64,000 nucleotides of DNA from Oceanicoccus sp. KOV_DT_Chl (GCF_900120175.1 NZ_FQLF01000005.1:2501-66500), one strand, 5' to 3'; shown: positions 29,326 to 39,743, counted from the stretch's first letter. Numbers and translations are program-made. The notes: generated by a model not told the origin, from the letters alone.

Positions 29326-30339
29326 TTAAAAACGACTGCCAGTATACCAATTGACATCGCTAGCATATTTATCAACTTGATCTTCGACATCCAGAATCAA
29401 CGCAAACAACGCCATTCGGACTAACACCCCATTATCCGCCTGCCTAAAAATAGCCAAGTTAGGATTATCATTAAGATCATTATCCAACTCATTAGCGCCT
29501 TCGCGGGAGTCACGGGGCAAAGGGTGCATAATCACTGTATTCGGCTCACAAAAACGGGTATAAATTGCCTGGTTTAATCGGTAGCGGCCACGGTATAAAT
29601 TGGCTTCGTCCTTAGTAGCAAAACGCTCTTCCTGAATACGGGTGGAATACGCAATATCAACGTGACCAATACTGCCCTCCATTAAATCCGACTCCACCAC
29701 GGTGTGGCCAGCTACACGCATTTGCTCAACAATTTCGCCAGGCATTTGTAGCTCTTGCGGTGAAATCAACGTTACACTCACATTTTTGTAAAGCGTTAAT
29801 AGCTTGCACAGCGAGTGTACCGTTCTGCCATATTTTAAATCACCAATCAGTGCGATGCGCAGGTTATCCAGCTCCCGACCGTGATGGCGTAATTCTTTTT
29901 TAATAGTGTATAAATCCAGCAACGCTTGACTGGGGTGTTCATTAGCGCCATCACCGCCATTTATGACTGGTACCCGGCTGGCTTCAGCAAACTCGGACAC
30001 AGAACCTTCTTGCGGGTGACGCATAACGATGACATCACTATAGCCGCTTAACACTCTGGCGGTATCGTACAGCGATTCGCCTTTGGCTATCGCCGACGAC
30101 TCAAACCCAATCGTTTCCCGAACATCCCCCCCGAGTAAATTAAACGCGCTACCAAAACTGACCCGGGTTCGGGTACTGGGTTCGAAAAACATCGAACCAA
30201 GGATAGCGCCATCCAGCACTCTGGTAACGCGCTTTCGATGGGCAAAAGGCGCCATAAAGTCAGCCACCCTAAAAATATGATCAATATCAGCCCGCTCAAA
30301 TTGGCCGATGGATAAGATATGGCTGCCGGTGAACTTCAA
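29326..30339 (-). CDS. pyrB: Aspartate carbamoyltransferase catalytic chain
   Basis: A 337-residue transcarbamoylase for the first committed pyrimidine step. The carbamoyl-phosphate motif FEPSTRTRVSF, the HPSQALLDLYT motif, and MHPLPRDSREGANELD are present. No pyrI or pyrC-like partner lies alongside. Its length exceeds E. coli PyrB (311 aa) because of a C-terminal extension, and its ATG is clear. Confidence 0.93.
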   Translation of the reverse strand: MKFTGSHILSIGQFERADIDHIFRVADFMAPFAHRKRVTRVLDGAILGSMFFEPSTRTRVSFGSAFNLLGGDVRETIGFESSAIAKGESLYDTARVLSGYSDVIVMRHPQEGSVSEFAEASRVPVINGGDGANEHPSQALLDLYTIKKELRHHGRELDNLRIALIGDLKYGRTVHSLCKLLTLYKNVSVTLISPQELQMPGEIVEQMRVAGHTVVESDLMEGSIGHVDIAYSTRIQEERFATKDEANLYRGRYRLNQAIYTRFCEPNTVIMHPLPRDSREGANELDNDLNDNPNLAIFRQADNGVLVRMALFALILDVEDQVDKYASDVNWYTGSRF

Positions 30340-30413
30340 ACTTTTATCCTCTTTATAAAAACGCTGATATTATTTAATTTTTATCACAATTCTACATAGT
30401 CATATCTGGGCTT

Positions 30414-32222
30414 TTAACTCACCTTGTCAATGACTGAAGCAACTTCCTCTACCTCGCCAAACTGCAAGCTAGCCCAGCGCGCATAAAGTGATGAGCTTTT
30501 TATTAACTGTTGATGGCTGCCGGTATCAACCAGCTTGCCATGATCCAACACCGCAATTTTGTCGACATTAATGACTGTGGCCAAGCGATGTGCAATCACA
30601 ATAGATGTTCTATCCTGCATCAAGTGCTCCAAAGCCTGTTGCACTTTATATTCACTCTCTGCATCCAGCGCACTGGTCGCTTCATCTAACAACAGCACTT
30701 TAGGGTTTTTCAACACTGCCCGCGCAATCGCTATCCGCTGGCGTTGACCACCAGATAGTCGCACTCCCGACTCGCCAACAAAACTGTCATAACCCTTTGG
30801 CAATTTTTGAATAAACTCATCGGCATAGGCTGCGATGGCGGCGTCCTTCACTTCCTGATCTGAAGCATCGGGACGGCCGTAGCGAATATTCTCAAACACT
30901 GTACCGCTAAACAGCACCGGCTGCTGGGGAACGATGGCGATATGCTCACGCAATGCTTTTGGGTCAAGCTGTTTTATATCAACGCCGTCGAGTGTAATAC
31001 GGCCTTGCTGCACATCATAAAAACGCAAAAGCAAATCAACGATGGTCGACTTACCAGCACCGGAACTCCCCACCAAAGCCAAACTAGTGCCCGCTTGCAG
31101 CGTCAAGCTAAGTTCGGAAATAGCTGCTACCTCAGTGCGGGAAGGATAGTAAAAACTAATATTTTCAAATTGCAGCTGACCACTAACGGGCTGGGTTAGC
31201 TGCCGGGGTTGCTCAGGAGCAGTAATCAGATTATCCGCATGCATTAATTCTAACAACCGCTCAGTAGCACCGGCTGCCCGCTGCAGATCGCTATAGACCT
31301 CTGAAATAACGCCGACGGACATCGCCACCATCATCGCGTAAAAAATAAATGCCGCTAACTCACCAGCAGAAATTCTACCGGCAATAACGTCATGGCCACC
31401 CACCCATAACATATACGCGATAGCGCCAAATACCAGCGCAATAACAATCGCCGTTAACCATGCACGGTGTTTGATCCGATTCAAGGCCACATCAAAAGCG
31501 ACTTCAACTTGTGCATTAAAGGTATCGGTATCGCGCTGCTGATGATTAAACGCCTGAACTATTTTTATGTTTTTCAATGACTCGCCCACAAAGCCACCGA
31601 ACACGGCCACCTTATCCTGCGAGCTGCGAGACAACTTGCGCACATGCCGACCAAAAATAATGATTGGCATAATCACCAGCGGCACACTCAGCAACACTAT
31701 CGCCGTCAACTTGGGGTTAGTAATGAGCAATAACACAATCCCGCCGATAAAGATCAATACATTACGCAGCGCCATCGATACCGACGAACCAATGACTGTC
31801 TGCAATAGCGTAGTGTCGGTGGTAATACGAGACTGGATTTCGCCGCTAAGATTAGTCTCAAAAAAGCCGGGATGCAGTTCAATAACACGGCTATACACCT
31901 GCTGGCGCAAATCAGCACTGACTCGCTCACCAATCCAGGACACCAGATAAAAACGAGCGAAAGTACCAATCGCCAATAACAGTACCATCCCCATAAAAAT
32001 GATGATGGTCTGATCCAAGCCCTCGGCAGCCCCTGCCCCAAAGCCCTGGTCGATCATCATCCGCAACCCCTGCCCCATTGATAAAGTGATGCCAGCAGTA
32101 AAGGTCAGCGCAAAAAGAGCACCTAAAACATGTAGACGGTAGGGTTTTAACAGCCCGAACATAGCTGAGAGGACTTTAATATCCTTGCTGATAGGGCGTT
32201 GATCTGTCTCGGGATTAGACAA
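30414..32222 (-). CDS. MsbA-like ABC exporter (fused permease and ATPase)
   Basis: About 602 residues. A six-helix type I exporter domain (about 30-320) is fused to an ATPase with Walker A GSSGAGKST, signature LSGGQRQRIA and Walker B VLLLDEATSALD. It resembles the MsbA-related lipid or drug exporters of proteobacteria; the substrate is unknown. The start is uncertain: TTG at 32222 has AAGAGAAAG upstream and gives MSNPETDQRP, while a GTG at 32270 would add 16 residues. It lies upstream of pyrB with no partner permease. Confidence 0.85.
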   Translation of the reverse strand: MSNPETDQRPISKDIKVLSAMFGLLKPYRLHVLGALFALTFTAGITLSMGQGLRMMIDQGFGAGAAEGLDQTIIIFMGMVLLLAIGTFARFYLVSWIGERVSADLRQQVYSRVIELHPGFFETNLSGEIQSRITTDTTLLQTVIGSSVSMALRNVLIFIGGIVLLLITNPKLTAIVLLSVPLVIMPIIIFGRHVRKLSRSSQDKVAVFGGFVGESLKNIKIVQAFNHQQRDTDTFNAQVEVAFDVALNRIKHRAWLTAIVIALVFGAIAYMLWVGGHDVIAGRISAGELAAFIFYAMMVAMSVGVISEVYSDLQRAAGATERLLELMHADNLITAPEQPRQLTQPVSGQLQFENISFYYPSRTEVAAISELSLTLQAGTSLALVGSSGAGKSTIVDLLLRFYDVQQGRITLDGVDIKQLDPKALREHIAIVPQQPVLFSGTVFENIRYGRPDASDQEVKDAAIAAYADEFIQKLPKGYDSFVGESGVRLSGGQRQRIAIARAVLKNPKVLLLDEATSALDAESEYKVQQALEHLMQDRTSIVIAHRLATVINVDKIAVLDHGKLVDTGSHQQLIKSSSLYARWASLQFGEVEEVASVIDKVS

Positions 32223-32494
32223 TGGCTTTCTCTTATTGATAGTGCGGTTTAAATTGGCGGCTATTATCACCGCTATGGACGCTCGGTAAAAGAGCGATTT
32301 GCCCCTGGATTTAGCGTTTCCCTCCTCTCATCAAGCCAACCAGCAACTATCTGTTCATTTTTTCACCGGCACGGCTTAAATACGCACTAATCATCGCTAA
32401 GTAATTGAATTTTACAGGAATTAGGCTAAGTATTAATGATGGCTTAATATCCTTCTCAACATCAATATCGCAACACAGGGTCTGGAATAACATT

Positions 32495-33390
32495 GTGGCA
32501 ATAGACGAAATCGCATCACTGGTAAAGTTCTGTAGCGCTGAAACCGGTTTAAAAATTTTAAATAGCCAGTCGCTGCGCTGGAGTGCCCCGCACTTATTTA
32601 ATGACCCCTTTGAACTAAGCCACCTATCACGACCTGACTTTACCCCCGAAAAGTTACTCGCCGGCATGATTAAAGAAGCGATTAACATGCTGTTTGCGCC
32701 TTCAGACCCCACTGGCAAAAATAACCGCCTGGTTGCCGCTGTGGCTCGCTGGCGTGAGGAAGAACGTTTCGCGTCTGAAGAAGAGGCCGAGCAGGTACTC
32801 AATCAACTATTAAGCCAAATCGCCAATCAACAACAAGAATCTATAGACAAATATCTTGCTGAATGGCAGCGCTATGCGCGCACGCTGCGTATCTGCTGCT
32901 TTAGCGACAAGCCAGCCAACATCTACAGCTGGCGCAGCTATGCCGACAACCATGCGGGTATTGCCCTGCGCTTTAGTGCCGGCGACGATACCTCGTTAAC
33001 CCAACCACGCAAAGTCACCTACAGCACCACCCCCCCTTAGTTACCAGCTTGAAACAACAAGTCGCCGTTACTTATGGCAAAGAAAACGCACCCAGCGCTG
33101 ATGACTTTATTGACAAAATGCTGAGCAAAGACAAAACCCAAAGCGTAGAAAAAGAATGGCGCTGCTTTATTACTGACACCGCAGAAGGGGACGACAGTCT
33201 GTGGTATACCAACAAAAAGTTTTCAACCCCTGAATTAAAAGCCGTGTATTTAGGTATGTCTACCAGTCGACAGGACCGGGATGCAGTCATCGCACTGGTG
33301 AAGGAAAAATATAAAAACACTAAAGTATATCAGGCGCAAAACCTGCCAGGCCGTTACGAAATTGATTTTGTGCAAGTAGCTACTCGCTAG
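32495..33390 (+). CDS. DUF2971 domain protein, frame interrupted at a C7 run
   Basis: About 298 residues once one base is restored. The first part (SLRWSAPHLFNDPFELSH) and second part (KEWRCFITD...LKAVYLGM) together make the DUF2971 family, whose function is unknown. The frame stops at 33038-33040 immediately after seven C residues (33030-33036). One extra C would join YSTTPP to LVTSLKQQVAVTYGKENAPS and read to 33390. The start is uncertain: GTG at 32495 has GGA upstream, and a TTG at 32405 would add 30 residues. Confidence 0.75.
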
Positions 33391-33671
33391 TCCAAGGACA
33401 ACTCAATCAGTTGTTTTTTTTGCAGTCGAGATAATTTTTTTATTGCCGCCTCCCGGCTACTCGCTGCACTGCGATCAATACAACCTTCACGATATACAAC
33501 GACCCTAGCCGGATCAGTACGAAAAAATTTCGCGCCTTTTTTTCCCTTTGCCACCCTGGAATTCACCGCTAGATGCTCACCAAAACGACGCTCTATATCC
33601 GTAGTAATACCGGTATAAAGTTTGCCCGAATAGGTTTCAATGATATATACCCACCACTGTGCCGATGACAT
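33387..33671 (-). CDS. GIY-YIG domain protein (YhbQ-like)
   Basis: A 94-residue single-domain GIY-YIG nuclease-fold protein. The motif reads WWVYIIETYSGKLYTGIT (VYI and YTG), followed by the conserved arginine (IERRFGEH). A basic tail contains AAIKKLSRLQKK. Family members are small UvrC-related proteins, some with nuclease activity on branched or damaged DNA. The ATG at 33671 is preferred over a GTG two codons upstream. It lies just downstream of sbcB on the same strand. Confidence 0.88.
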   Translation of the reverse strand: MSSAQWWVYIIETYSGKLYTGITTDIERRFGEHLAVNSRVAKGKKGAKFFRTDPARVVVYREGCIDRSAASSREAAIKKLSRLQKKQLIELSLD

Positions 33672-33682
33672 TGTCACACCAT

Positions 33683-35119
33683 CTAAGCTAGCAACTGATC
33701 ACTATAATCCAGCAACTGCTCTAAAATTGCCTGATCACGAGCTGAAGTTGCTTCATCTTCAAGCAGACCATGAACCATTTCCAAAAAAGCCTCCATCGCT
33801 ATACTGGCGCCACCGTCTGGATCAGTTAATCGTTGATAGCACTGCTCTTGCCATAGCAACTGTTCATCCGGTGATAAGTATTCGGGGTAATTGCGCGCAC
33901 GATATCGAAACAACATTTCAGCTAAACGGCCATCCTCAAAACAAAAACTATTTTCCATCAATTCCTGTGGTGACGAACTTCGTATTTGCGCCATCACGCT
34001 CTTATCATCTTGGCCAAAAAAACCGCCACTATAAAGCATCAAATCCGGGTCAGTGCGTACTGGAAAATCCTGTTGCGCAAATACCTTGGCTAATTTGGCG
34101 GTCAAGCCTTGCGCTTGTTTCAATTGTTTATAATGCTGACGCGCTTGCGGTAAATCCAATTGGATACGTGCCGCAACTGCCTCATCTAATAACTGCGAAG
34201 TGGCAACCACCGGCGCACGATTAGTATGTATCGTTTTGAGAGGAATACGTTCAACACCTTCAGGTAACTCTGCTGCCGGTGTATATAAACGTTCTGCAAT
34301 CTGCTCAGCACTTAAACTAATTAATGACTCTGGATTTGCCTGTAAATCATAAACAATCACGCCATTTTTATTCGTCGGATGCATCGCCAAGGGCATGACT
34401 AAAGTGGTACAAAAACGTGACGCCGGAAACATAGCGGAAGTATGCAGCACCGGCTTTTGCTCGGCCACATTTAACAACGCCGCAACCTCGCGCTTATTAC
34501 GCAACTGAAAAACATAATTAAATAACTTTGGCTGTTTCTGTTTAATGAGTTTTGCTAAAGCAATGGTAGCGTGCACATCAGACAACGCATCATGGGCCGC
34601 TTCATGCGCAATGCCATTAGCCTGCGTCAAATGCTCCAGCTTAAAGCTGGGACTGCCGTCTTCATGTTGCGGCCAATTAATGCCTTCTGGGCGCAATGCA
34701 CAACACACCCGCACCATGTCAATAATATCCCAGCGTGAATTGCCATTTTGCCACTCACGCGCGTAAGGGTCGTAAAAATTGCGATACAACGTATAACGAC
34801 TCACTTCATCATCAAAACGAATACTGTTATAACCCACGGCACAAGTACCCGGCATCGCCAGTTCCGCATGTATCTGGCGAATAAACTCAGCTTCACAGAC
34901 GCCCTGATCCAAGGCTTGCTGTGGCGTTATACCAGTAATCAAACAGGCCTGTGGGTGCGGTAAAACATCAGCGGCAGGCTTACAAAAAATGACTAGCGGC
35001 TCACCAATAATATTAAAATCGGTATCGGTTCGAATCCCGGCAAATTGAGAGGGACGATCTTTAGAGGGATCAGCACCAAAAGTTTCATAATCATGCCAGT
35101 AAAAAGTTAAATTAGTCAT
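33683..35119 (-). CDS. sbcB: Exodeoxyribonuclease I
   Basis: A 478-residue DnaQ-fold 3'-5' exonuclease acting on single-stranded DNA in recombination and mismatch repair. The Exo I acidic motif FYWHDYETFG is at the N-terminus, GYNSIRFDDEVSRY in Exo II, and HDALSDVHATIALAKL in Exo III. The SH3-like and helical C-terminal domains complete the normal length (475 aa in E. coli). Confidence 0.95.
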   Translation of the reverse strand: MTNLTFYWHDYETFGADPSKDRPSQFAGIRTDTDFNIIGEPLVIFCKPAADVLPHPQACLITGITPQQALDQGVCEAEFIRQIHAELAMPGTCAVGYNSIRFDDEVSRYTLYRNFYDPYAREWQNGNSRWDIIDMVRVCCALRPEGINWPQHEDGSPSFKLEHLTQANGIAHEAAHDALSDVHATIALAKLIKQKQPKLFNYVFQLRNKREVAALLNVAEQKPVLHTSAMFPASRFCTTLVMPLAMHPTNKNGVIVYDLQANPESLISLSAEQIAERLYTPAAELPEGVERIPLKTIHTNRAPVVATSQLLDEAVAARIQLDLPQARQHYKQLKQAQGLTAKLAKVFAQQDFPVRTDPDLMLYSGGFFGQDDKSVMAQIRSSSPQELMENSFCFEDGRLAEMLFRYRARNYPEYLSPDEQLLWQEQCYQRLTDPDGGASIAMEAFLEMVHGLLEDEATSARDQAILEQLLDYSDQLLA

Positions 35120-35137
35120 AATGTTTTTATTCTAATG

Positions 35138-36247
35138 TTATGCGGGATAATAAAGCTCACTCATTGCTCTGGACCAGTTGTAAATATGTGACCCGGTAAT
35201 ATAGGATTTAAAAATAGTAGAGGCTTTATCAATCTCCAGGTCATCAACTGACACCTGCACTACATTAGCCTCAAGCCCATAGCTCACCAGAAAATACTGC
35301 TGATCGACGGTCAACTCCACGCCTCTAGGCGATGGCAAGTCTATCACTTTCAGTAATTTTCGACCGGCAATAGTCCAAAAAGTCACCATACCACCATCGG
35401 GATGAGTGACCGCTGCAATACCATTAGCACTATGAATGGCGACACTTAAAGCCTCTCCCTGCATTCGCGCTGTGATAGCTGGGGGCTCTGTCATAGACAA
35501 GAGCTCTCCCCTTTGGACGAATACTCACGCCACCCAAGCTATCTGTACCAAGCCCCACTCGTGGCGCCGAAACAATAACCAAATCGCCAGATGGCCAGTA
35601 TTAAGCTCTGCTCGAGTCAGCTGAACTTTTTCAATCAATTGTTGTGAATTAATGTCGATATAAGCAACCGAAGGAGCATCACCCTGAGTATCACCACCGC
35701 CATTCGTGACTACTAAAGTTTTACCACCATCAATTAACTTACACTCATGCGGCTCCTTACCATAGGACGGAAACTCACCGATATAAGCCAAATCGCTACT
35801 GCTACGAACACCAATCAGACCATTAAAGCCATCCAATTCCGTTTCAGTGGAAAATAACGTTTTACCATCCAAAGAATAAGCACCATGCCCATAAAAATAC
35901 TGATTATCAACCTGCGGGATGGCTCGAACGATCTGCCTGGTACCTAAATCATACTCACAAGCGTTGGGCCCCTTTTTCTCAAATATCGCCAAACGATTAA
36001 AGTCTGTGGGGTTCCGATGGATACCATGGGGCAAGAAACCCATTGTAGACAAATGTCGATCTTTGTTTGTTATATCTACAATGGACAATACAAATTTAGT
36101 ATCACCATCCACTGTCAATTTATACTGACCACCGCCCAATATAAGATTAGTCACCGCAGGTCGGAGCGCTGGATTGTCTTCAGCACACGCAGCCACCAGA
36201 GCGGCCATAGATGACAGTAAAAAATTACGGCGAGATAAAGGTGACAT
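35138..36247 (-). CDS. DUF1513 Tat-exported protein, two frame breaks
   Basis: About 369 residues when two indels are undone. The N-terminus carries a Tat signal (SPLSRRNFLLSS) with an AAC lipobox-like end. The body is a beta-propeller-like DUF1513 domain (PHGIHRNP, GHGAYSLDG, EPHECKLIDGGKTLVVTNGG). The frame is lost near 35585-35587 (one base missing), runs as DLVIVSAPRVGLGTDSLGGV in the second frame, and needs one G fewer in the run at 35508-35511 to reach the end at 35138. DUF1513 proteins often accompany imelysin/di-heme iron systems, but none is adjacent here. Confidence 0.75.
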
Positions 36248-36428
36248 TACTAATACTTTCATCAAAGAGTTTAACCAAGTCTAGGCGAATTAGCCCGCAG
36301 GTAAAACCCAAGTGCACCGAACACTTAAAATACACAGCTAACTATCATCCTGAACAACTTCAATGGTAAAGTGACCCGGTCAAAGGATTTGACTGGCCCG
36401 ACTTACATAACGCAGAAGGAACTGCCCT

Positions 36429-36944
36429 ATGAACACCTCACCTTATTTTAATACTGGTTTAACATTAATCGAATTAATTTCCACGCTATCTATCAGCATT
36501 ATTCTGGTAACAGTTGGCACCGGCCCCATGAGTAAATGGTTACAATACCAAACTGAAAGCACAGTCTTTAATACCCTCTTCCACCTAACAACGTATGCAC
36601 GAACTTTAGCGGTAAAAGAAAACCGCTATCTGACAGTATGTCCGAGCCTTGATCAACGTCAGTGTGGTGGCAACTGGAATAAAACCATTATTGTGTTCAC
36701 TGATCACAATAAAAGTGAAACTGTTGATAAGAATGAAGATCTCCATATGGTACTGGAAATGCCAGAGAGCACTCCCTGCCTCACCTGGAACGCCAGTGCT
36801 AAACGCCAATATTTACAATTTAAACCCTCGGGTGCAGCCAACGGCACCGCAGGCCACTTTAGATTTTGTGAAGAAGCTCACAGTGCGCTGAACAAGAAAG
36901 TGGTGATTAGTTTAAACGGTCGCACATCACTAAGAAGCCTATAA
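36429..36944 (+). CDS. fimT: FimT/GspH-type minor pilin
   Basis: A 171-residue prepilin. A short leader ends before the type III signal GLTLIELISTL, with Glu5 of the mature pilin, and is followed by a hydrophobic helix and a GspH/FimT beta domain with four cysteines. Minor pilins of this type prime pilus assembly, and FimT binds DNA in some naturally competent bacteria. It is the first gene of the pilin operon; the prepilin site is slightly unusual (L for F at +1). Confidence 0.82.
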   Translation: MNTSPYFNTGLTLIELISTLSISIILVTVGTGPMSKWLQYQTESTVFNTLFHLTTYARTLAVKENRYLTVCPSLDQRQCGGNWNKTIIVFTDHNKSETVDKNEDLHMVLEMPESTPCLTWNASAKRQYLQFKPSGAANGTAGHFRFCEEAHSALNKKVVISLNGRTSLRSL

Positions 36945-37096
36945 ACGCTGGGTTCCAAGTTAAAAACGACCATTTATCCGACCGATTAATCCGTCCGTCC
37001 AGAGGTACTCGTCATTGACAGAAACTCCACCTAGTATCCAACCTAGCTAGATAGGTAATCAATTTCGCTAATCCAACGACCGGATGACAACGACTA

Positions 37097-37651
37097 ATGG
37101 CAACAGTAAAAGATCAACAAGGGTTTAACCTCATAGAGCTGATGGCAGTATTAGTTGTCTTTGCCATTATTATGGGTGCCGGCCTGCCATTCCTGACAGC
37201 CACTATTGAAAGGAATGCGGTAAGCAGCCAGGCCCGGGTACTCTATAAAAGTTTAAGCCAAGCTCGCTCTGCAGCGATTAACAACAACGCGGTGGTGACT
37301 ATTGAGAGAAAAAGTAGCACCGCTAAAGACTGGTCTGAGGGATGGACGGTCTATATCGATGTTGGCGGCGAAGGAAATCAGGCGAGAGACACCGTTAATG
37401 ATACCTATCTGAATGACTTTAGCGTAGACGATGCACTAATAACCATTCGATCCAATACCGCCGCTAATAACTGGGTCACCTTTGATGCTAACGGCAGGTT
37501 AGATGATGACCCTGTCCAAATAGCTGTTTGTGACTCTGATGTTAACAGCGCTATAGAAGGTCAATTAATTAGTGTCAGCCGAGTAGGCCGAGTATCCAGC
37601 AATATCATAGCCGCTGCGGATAAACCCACTCAATGCACACCTGCAGGATAA
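37097..37651 (+). CDS. fimU: FimU/GspH-type minor pilin
   Basis: A 184-residue prepilin with cleavage signal QQGFNLIELMAVLVVF and a GspH/FimT-like C-terminal domain containing FDANGRLDDD and a late Cys pair (AVCD...TQCTPAG), typical of FimU. It is separated from fimT by 152 nt of non-coding sequence and is followed within 5 nt by pilV. It is a component of the tip-priming complex with PilV, PilW, PilX and PilE. Confidence 0.82.
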   Translation: MATVKDQQGFNLIELMAVLVVFAIIMGAGLPFLTATIERNAVSSQARVLYKSLSQARSAAINNNAVVTIERKSSTAKDWSEGWTVYIDVGGEGNQARDTVNDTYLNDFSVDDALITIRSNTAANNWVTFDANGRLDDDPVQIAVCDSDVNSAIEGQLISVSRVGRVSSNIIAAADKPTQCTPAG

Positions 37652-37656
37652 ATTTT

Positions 37657-38235
37657 ATGTTGATAAAAACACAATCAAATGGATTCGCACTCATTGAAGT
37701 CGTGGTAACCATGTTCGTTATGGCCGTTGGGTTGCTGGGCTTATCGGCACTACAGTCAGTATCTGTGAAAAACGGGCTTGATACCGGTACCCGGTCGCAG
37801 GTTATCTGGGTAGTCACCGAGCTCACTGAACGGATAAGAGCCAATCCTGATGCCGATGGCAATAGTTATGTAAAAGCGGCTTTCACTCCAGCTGATTGTG
37901 CTGCTCCAACCAAGCGCTGCGCTGACAATAGCGCCGGCGCTGCGGCGACTAACTGCACAGCTAACGAAATGGCCGCCTATGATGTGTGGGACAGTTTTTG
38001 CGGCCAATCAGCTGGCACCGGTGTTTTAGCGAATGCGACCGAGTCGCTGGACCTACAATCACTGTCAATCACCTGTAACAGCTGTGGCACTACTGTGAAA
38101 GACTCTAACTATACGGTTTCCGTGTCCTGGATATCAGAGTCCATCTCTCAGCAAACTCAAGTTGATCAGGCCTCCAGTAATTTTGATGCGACAGTGCAGC
38201 AAACTCGAACCATTTCAATGCCGGTGTATCCATAA
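37657..38235 (+). CDS. pilV: Type IV pilus minor pilin PilV
   Basis: A 192-residue prepilin with the signal SNGFALIEVVVTMFVMAVG (mature Glu5 present) and the PilV signature LLGLSALQSVSVKNG. The ATG at 37657 is preferred over an upstream in-frame start inside fimU. Its stop codon overlaps the pilW ATG (TAATG), indicating coupling. The cysteine-rich middle (CAAPTKRCADN, CTANEMAAYD) matches PilV. Confidence 0.88.
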   Translation: MLIKTQSNGFALIEVVVTMFVMAVGLLGLSALQSVSVKNGLDTGTRSQVIWVVTELTERIRANPDADGNSYVKAAFTPADCAAPTKRCADNSAGAAATNCTANEMAAYDVWDSFCGQSAGTGVLANATESLDLQSLSITCNSCGTTVKDSNYTVSVSWISESISQQTQVDQASSNFDATVQQTRTISMPVYP

Positions 38236-39137
38236 TGAACAATCCAAAAACCACCTTCCAGCGCCAGCAAGGCTTGTCATTAATTGAATTAATGGTATCT
38301 ATTGCTATCGCTGCAGCGATGATGTCAGCCGCACTGCAGTTTGTTGTTAGCACCCGCCAAACCTATGAGCTAAATGATGATATCTCACGCATTCAGGAAA
38401 ATGGACGCATGGCGATGGATATCTTGATGCAGGATGTACGTATGGCAGGTGCCCGCATGCCCAGTGCAGGGGACGGTAAGGTACCAGACTTTTTCTTAAT
38501 TGATTGCACGGGCATATCACCTTGCGCCAGCAATAACTACACCGTTGGGGCATCACAACCCGATACCAATCTCCTCGCTGATGGCAGTGACCGTCTTTCC
38601 GTAGAATATGATCCGCCGGGTGATAATCCACGCCCTGGTACCGACGACACCATTACCACACAGCAAGAAACCTGCTTGGGCACAGCAATAACAGCCACTG
38701 AAAATATTATCGCCAATGTATATACCGTTGAAGATCTCGATAACGATGGCATCAGCAGCCTCTATTGTCAGGGTTGGGATACCACTGCAGGAGCGTGGTT
38801 AGATGACGCCCCTCAACCGCTGGTGGACGGCATTGATCACATGCAAGTACTTTACGGCGTCGCGGGTGATACTTCTCAGCCAGACAGTGTCACCATGTAT
38901 ATTCCTGCTCAAAAAGTGTTTATTGACAATCCTGACCCAACTCCCGATGTCAATCTTTGGTCTCAGGTTAAATCCGCCAGAATCTCCTTATTAGTAAGCA
39001 ATGGTATGGTTGCTGGCACTGCAGAAAACAAACAACGGCAATATCGATTACTGGATGGCGATCTGTTAACGGTTACTGATGGCCAGCCACGCAGAATTTA
39101 TACCGCCACCGTTCAATTTAATAACTCTGAGTTTTAG
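38235..39137 (+). CDS. pilW: Type IV pilus minor pilin PilW
   Basis: A 300-residue prepilin with signal QQGLSLIELMVSIAIAAAMM and the PilW pattern SRIQENGRMAMDILMQDVRMAGAR. Length fits PilW. It sits between pilV and pilX in the standard minor pilin order. It contributes to the pilus tip complex that carries PilY1. Confidence 0.9.
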   Translation: MNNPKTTFQRQQGLSLIELMVSIAIAAAMMSAALQFVVSTRQTYELNDDISRIQENGRMAMDILMQDVRMAGARMPSAGDGKVPDFFLIDCTGISPCASNNYTVGASQPDTNLLADGSDRLSVEYDPPGDNPRPGTDDTITTQQETCLGTAITATENIIANVYTVEDLDNDGISSLYCQGWDTTAGAWLDDAPQPLVDGIDHMQVLYGVAGDTSQPDSVTMYIPAQKVFIDNPDPTPDVNLWSQVKSARISLLVSNGMVAGTAENKQRQYRLLDGDLLTVTDGQPRRIYTATVQFNNSEF

Positions 39138-39146
39138 GAACCTGTC

Positions 39147-39658
39147 ATGCAAAAGTCATTAACGCATAGCTATACCCACTCCCAAGGGGCGATTTTAATT
39201 GTCAGTTTAATTTTATTACTGGTAATGACATTAATTGGTGTTGCTTCTATCGACTCCTCCCAATTGCAGTCACAAATGGCAAGTAATAGCTTACACCAGC
39301 AAAATCAATACCAACGATCGCTCAATGAAATCCGGGCACAACAATTAGACCTTAATCGTCCCGCCAGGCTTTCCACAGTCACAGCGTCAACAACAACGTT
39401 TAACGCCACCAAAGGGATTACTACAAAAAGTGTAGGTATTTCCATAGCAGATAACGAGATGCTTACCGGTGACAGCACCGATGCCTATGATCAATATGCA
39501 TTTATAGTTTTTTCCGGCGACTCTGTGCCACCACCCGTTACAGCTTGGGAAATTATATCGGCAAAGACTATGAAATTAACATGGTCACAGAAATTCCCGG
39601 CAACAGTTCCAAATCAGATCAAACCCAAGGCCTTACACGTATAGCGCCTAAAACGTAA
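39147..39658 (+). CDS. pilX: Type IV pilus assembly protein PilX, frame shifted in its C-terminal part
   Basis: A PilX protein of about 170 residues when one base is restored. The N-terminus SQGAILIVSLILLLVMTLIG and IDSSQLQSQMASN match PilX. As read, the frame ends at 39644 with an atypical tail. Another frame gives SLGNYIGKDYEINMVTEIPG and ends NSSKSDQTQGLTRIAPKT at 39658. A lost T in the T6 run at 39508-39513, or a loss shortly after, explains the switch. PilX couples PilY1 to the minor pilin complex. Confidence 0.78.
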
Positions 39659-39743
39659 ACGACTGAATAGAAATTTTACCGACATAGATACCAGCCACCC
39701 CTATTCACTTTTTTGAATACGGGAAATACCTGGCAAGGAGTAA

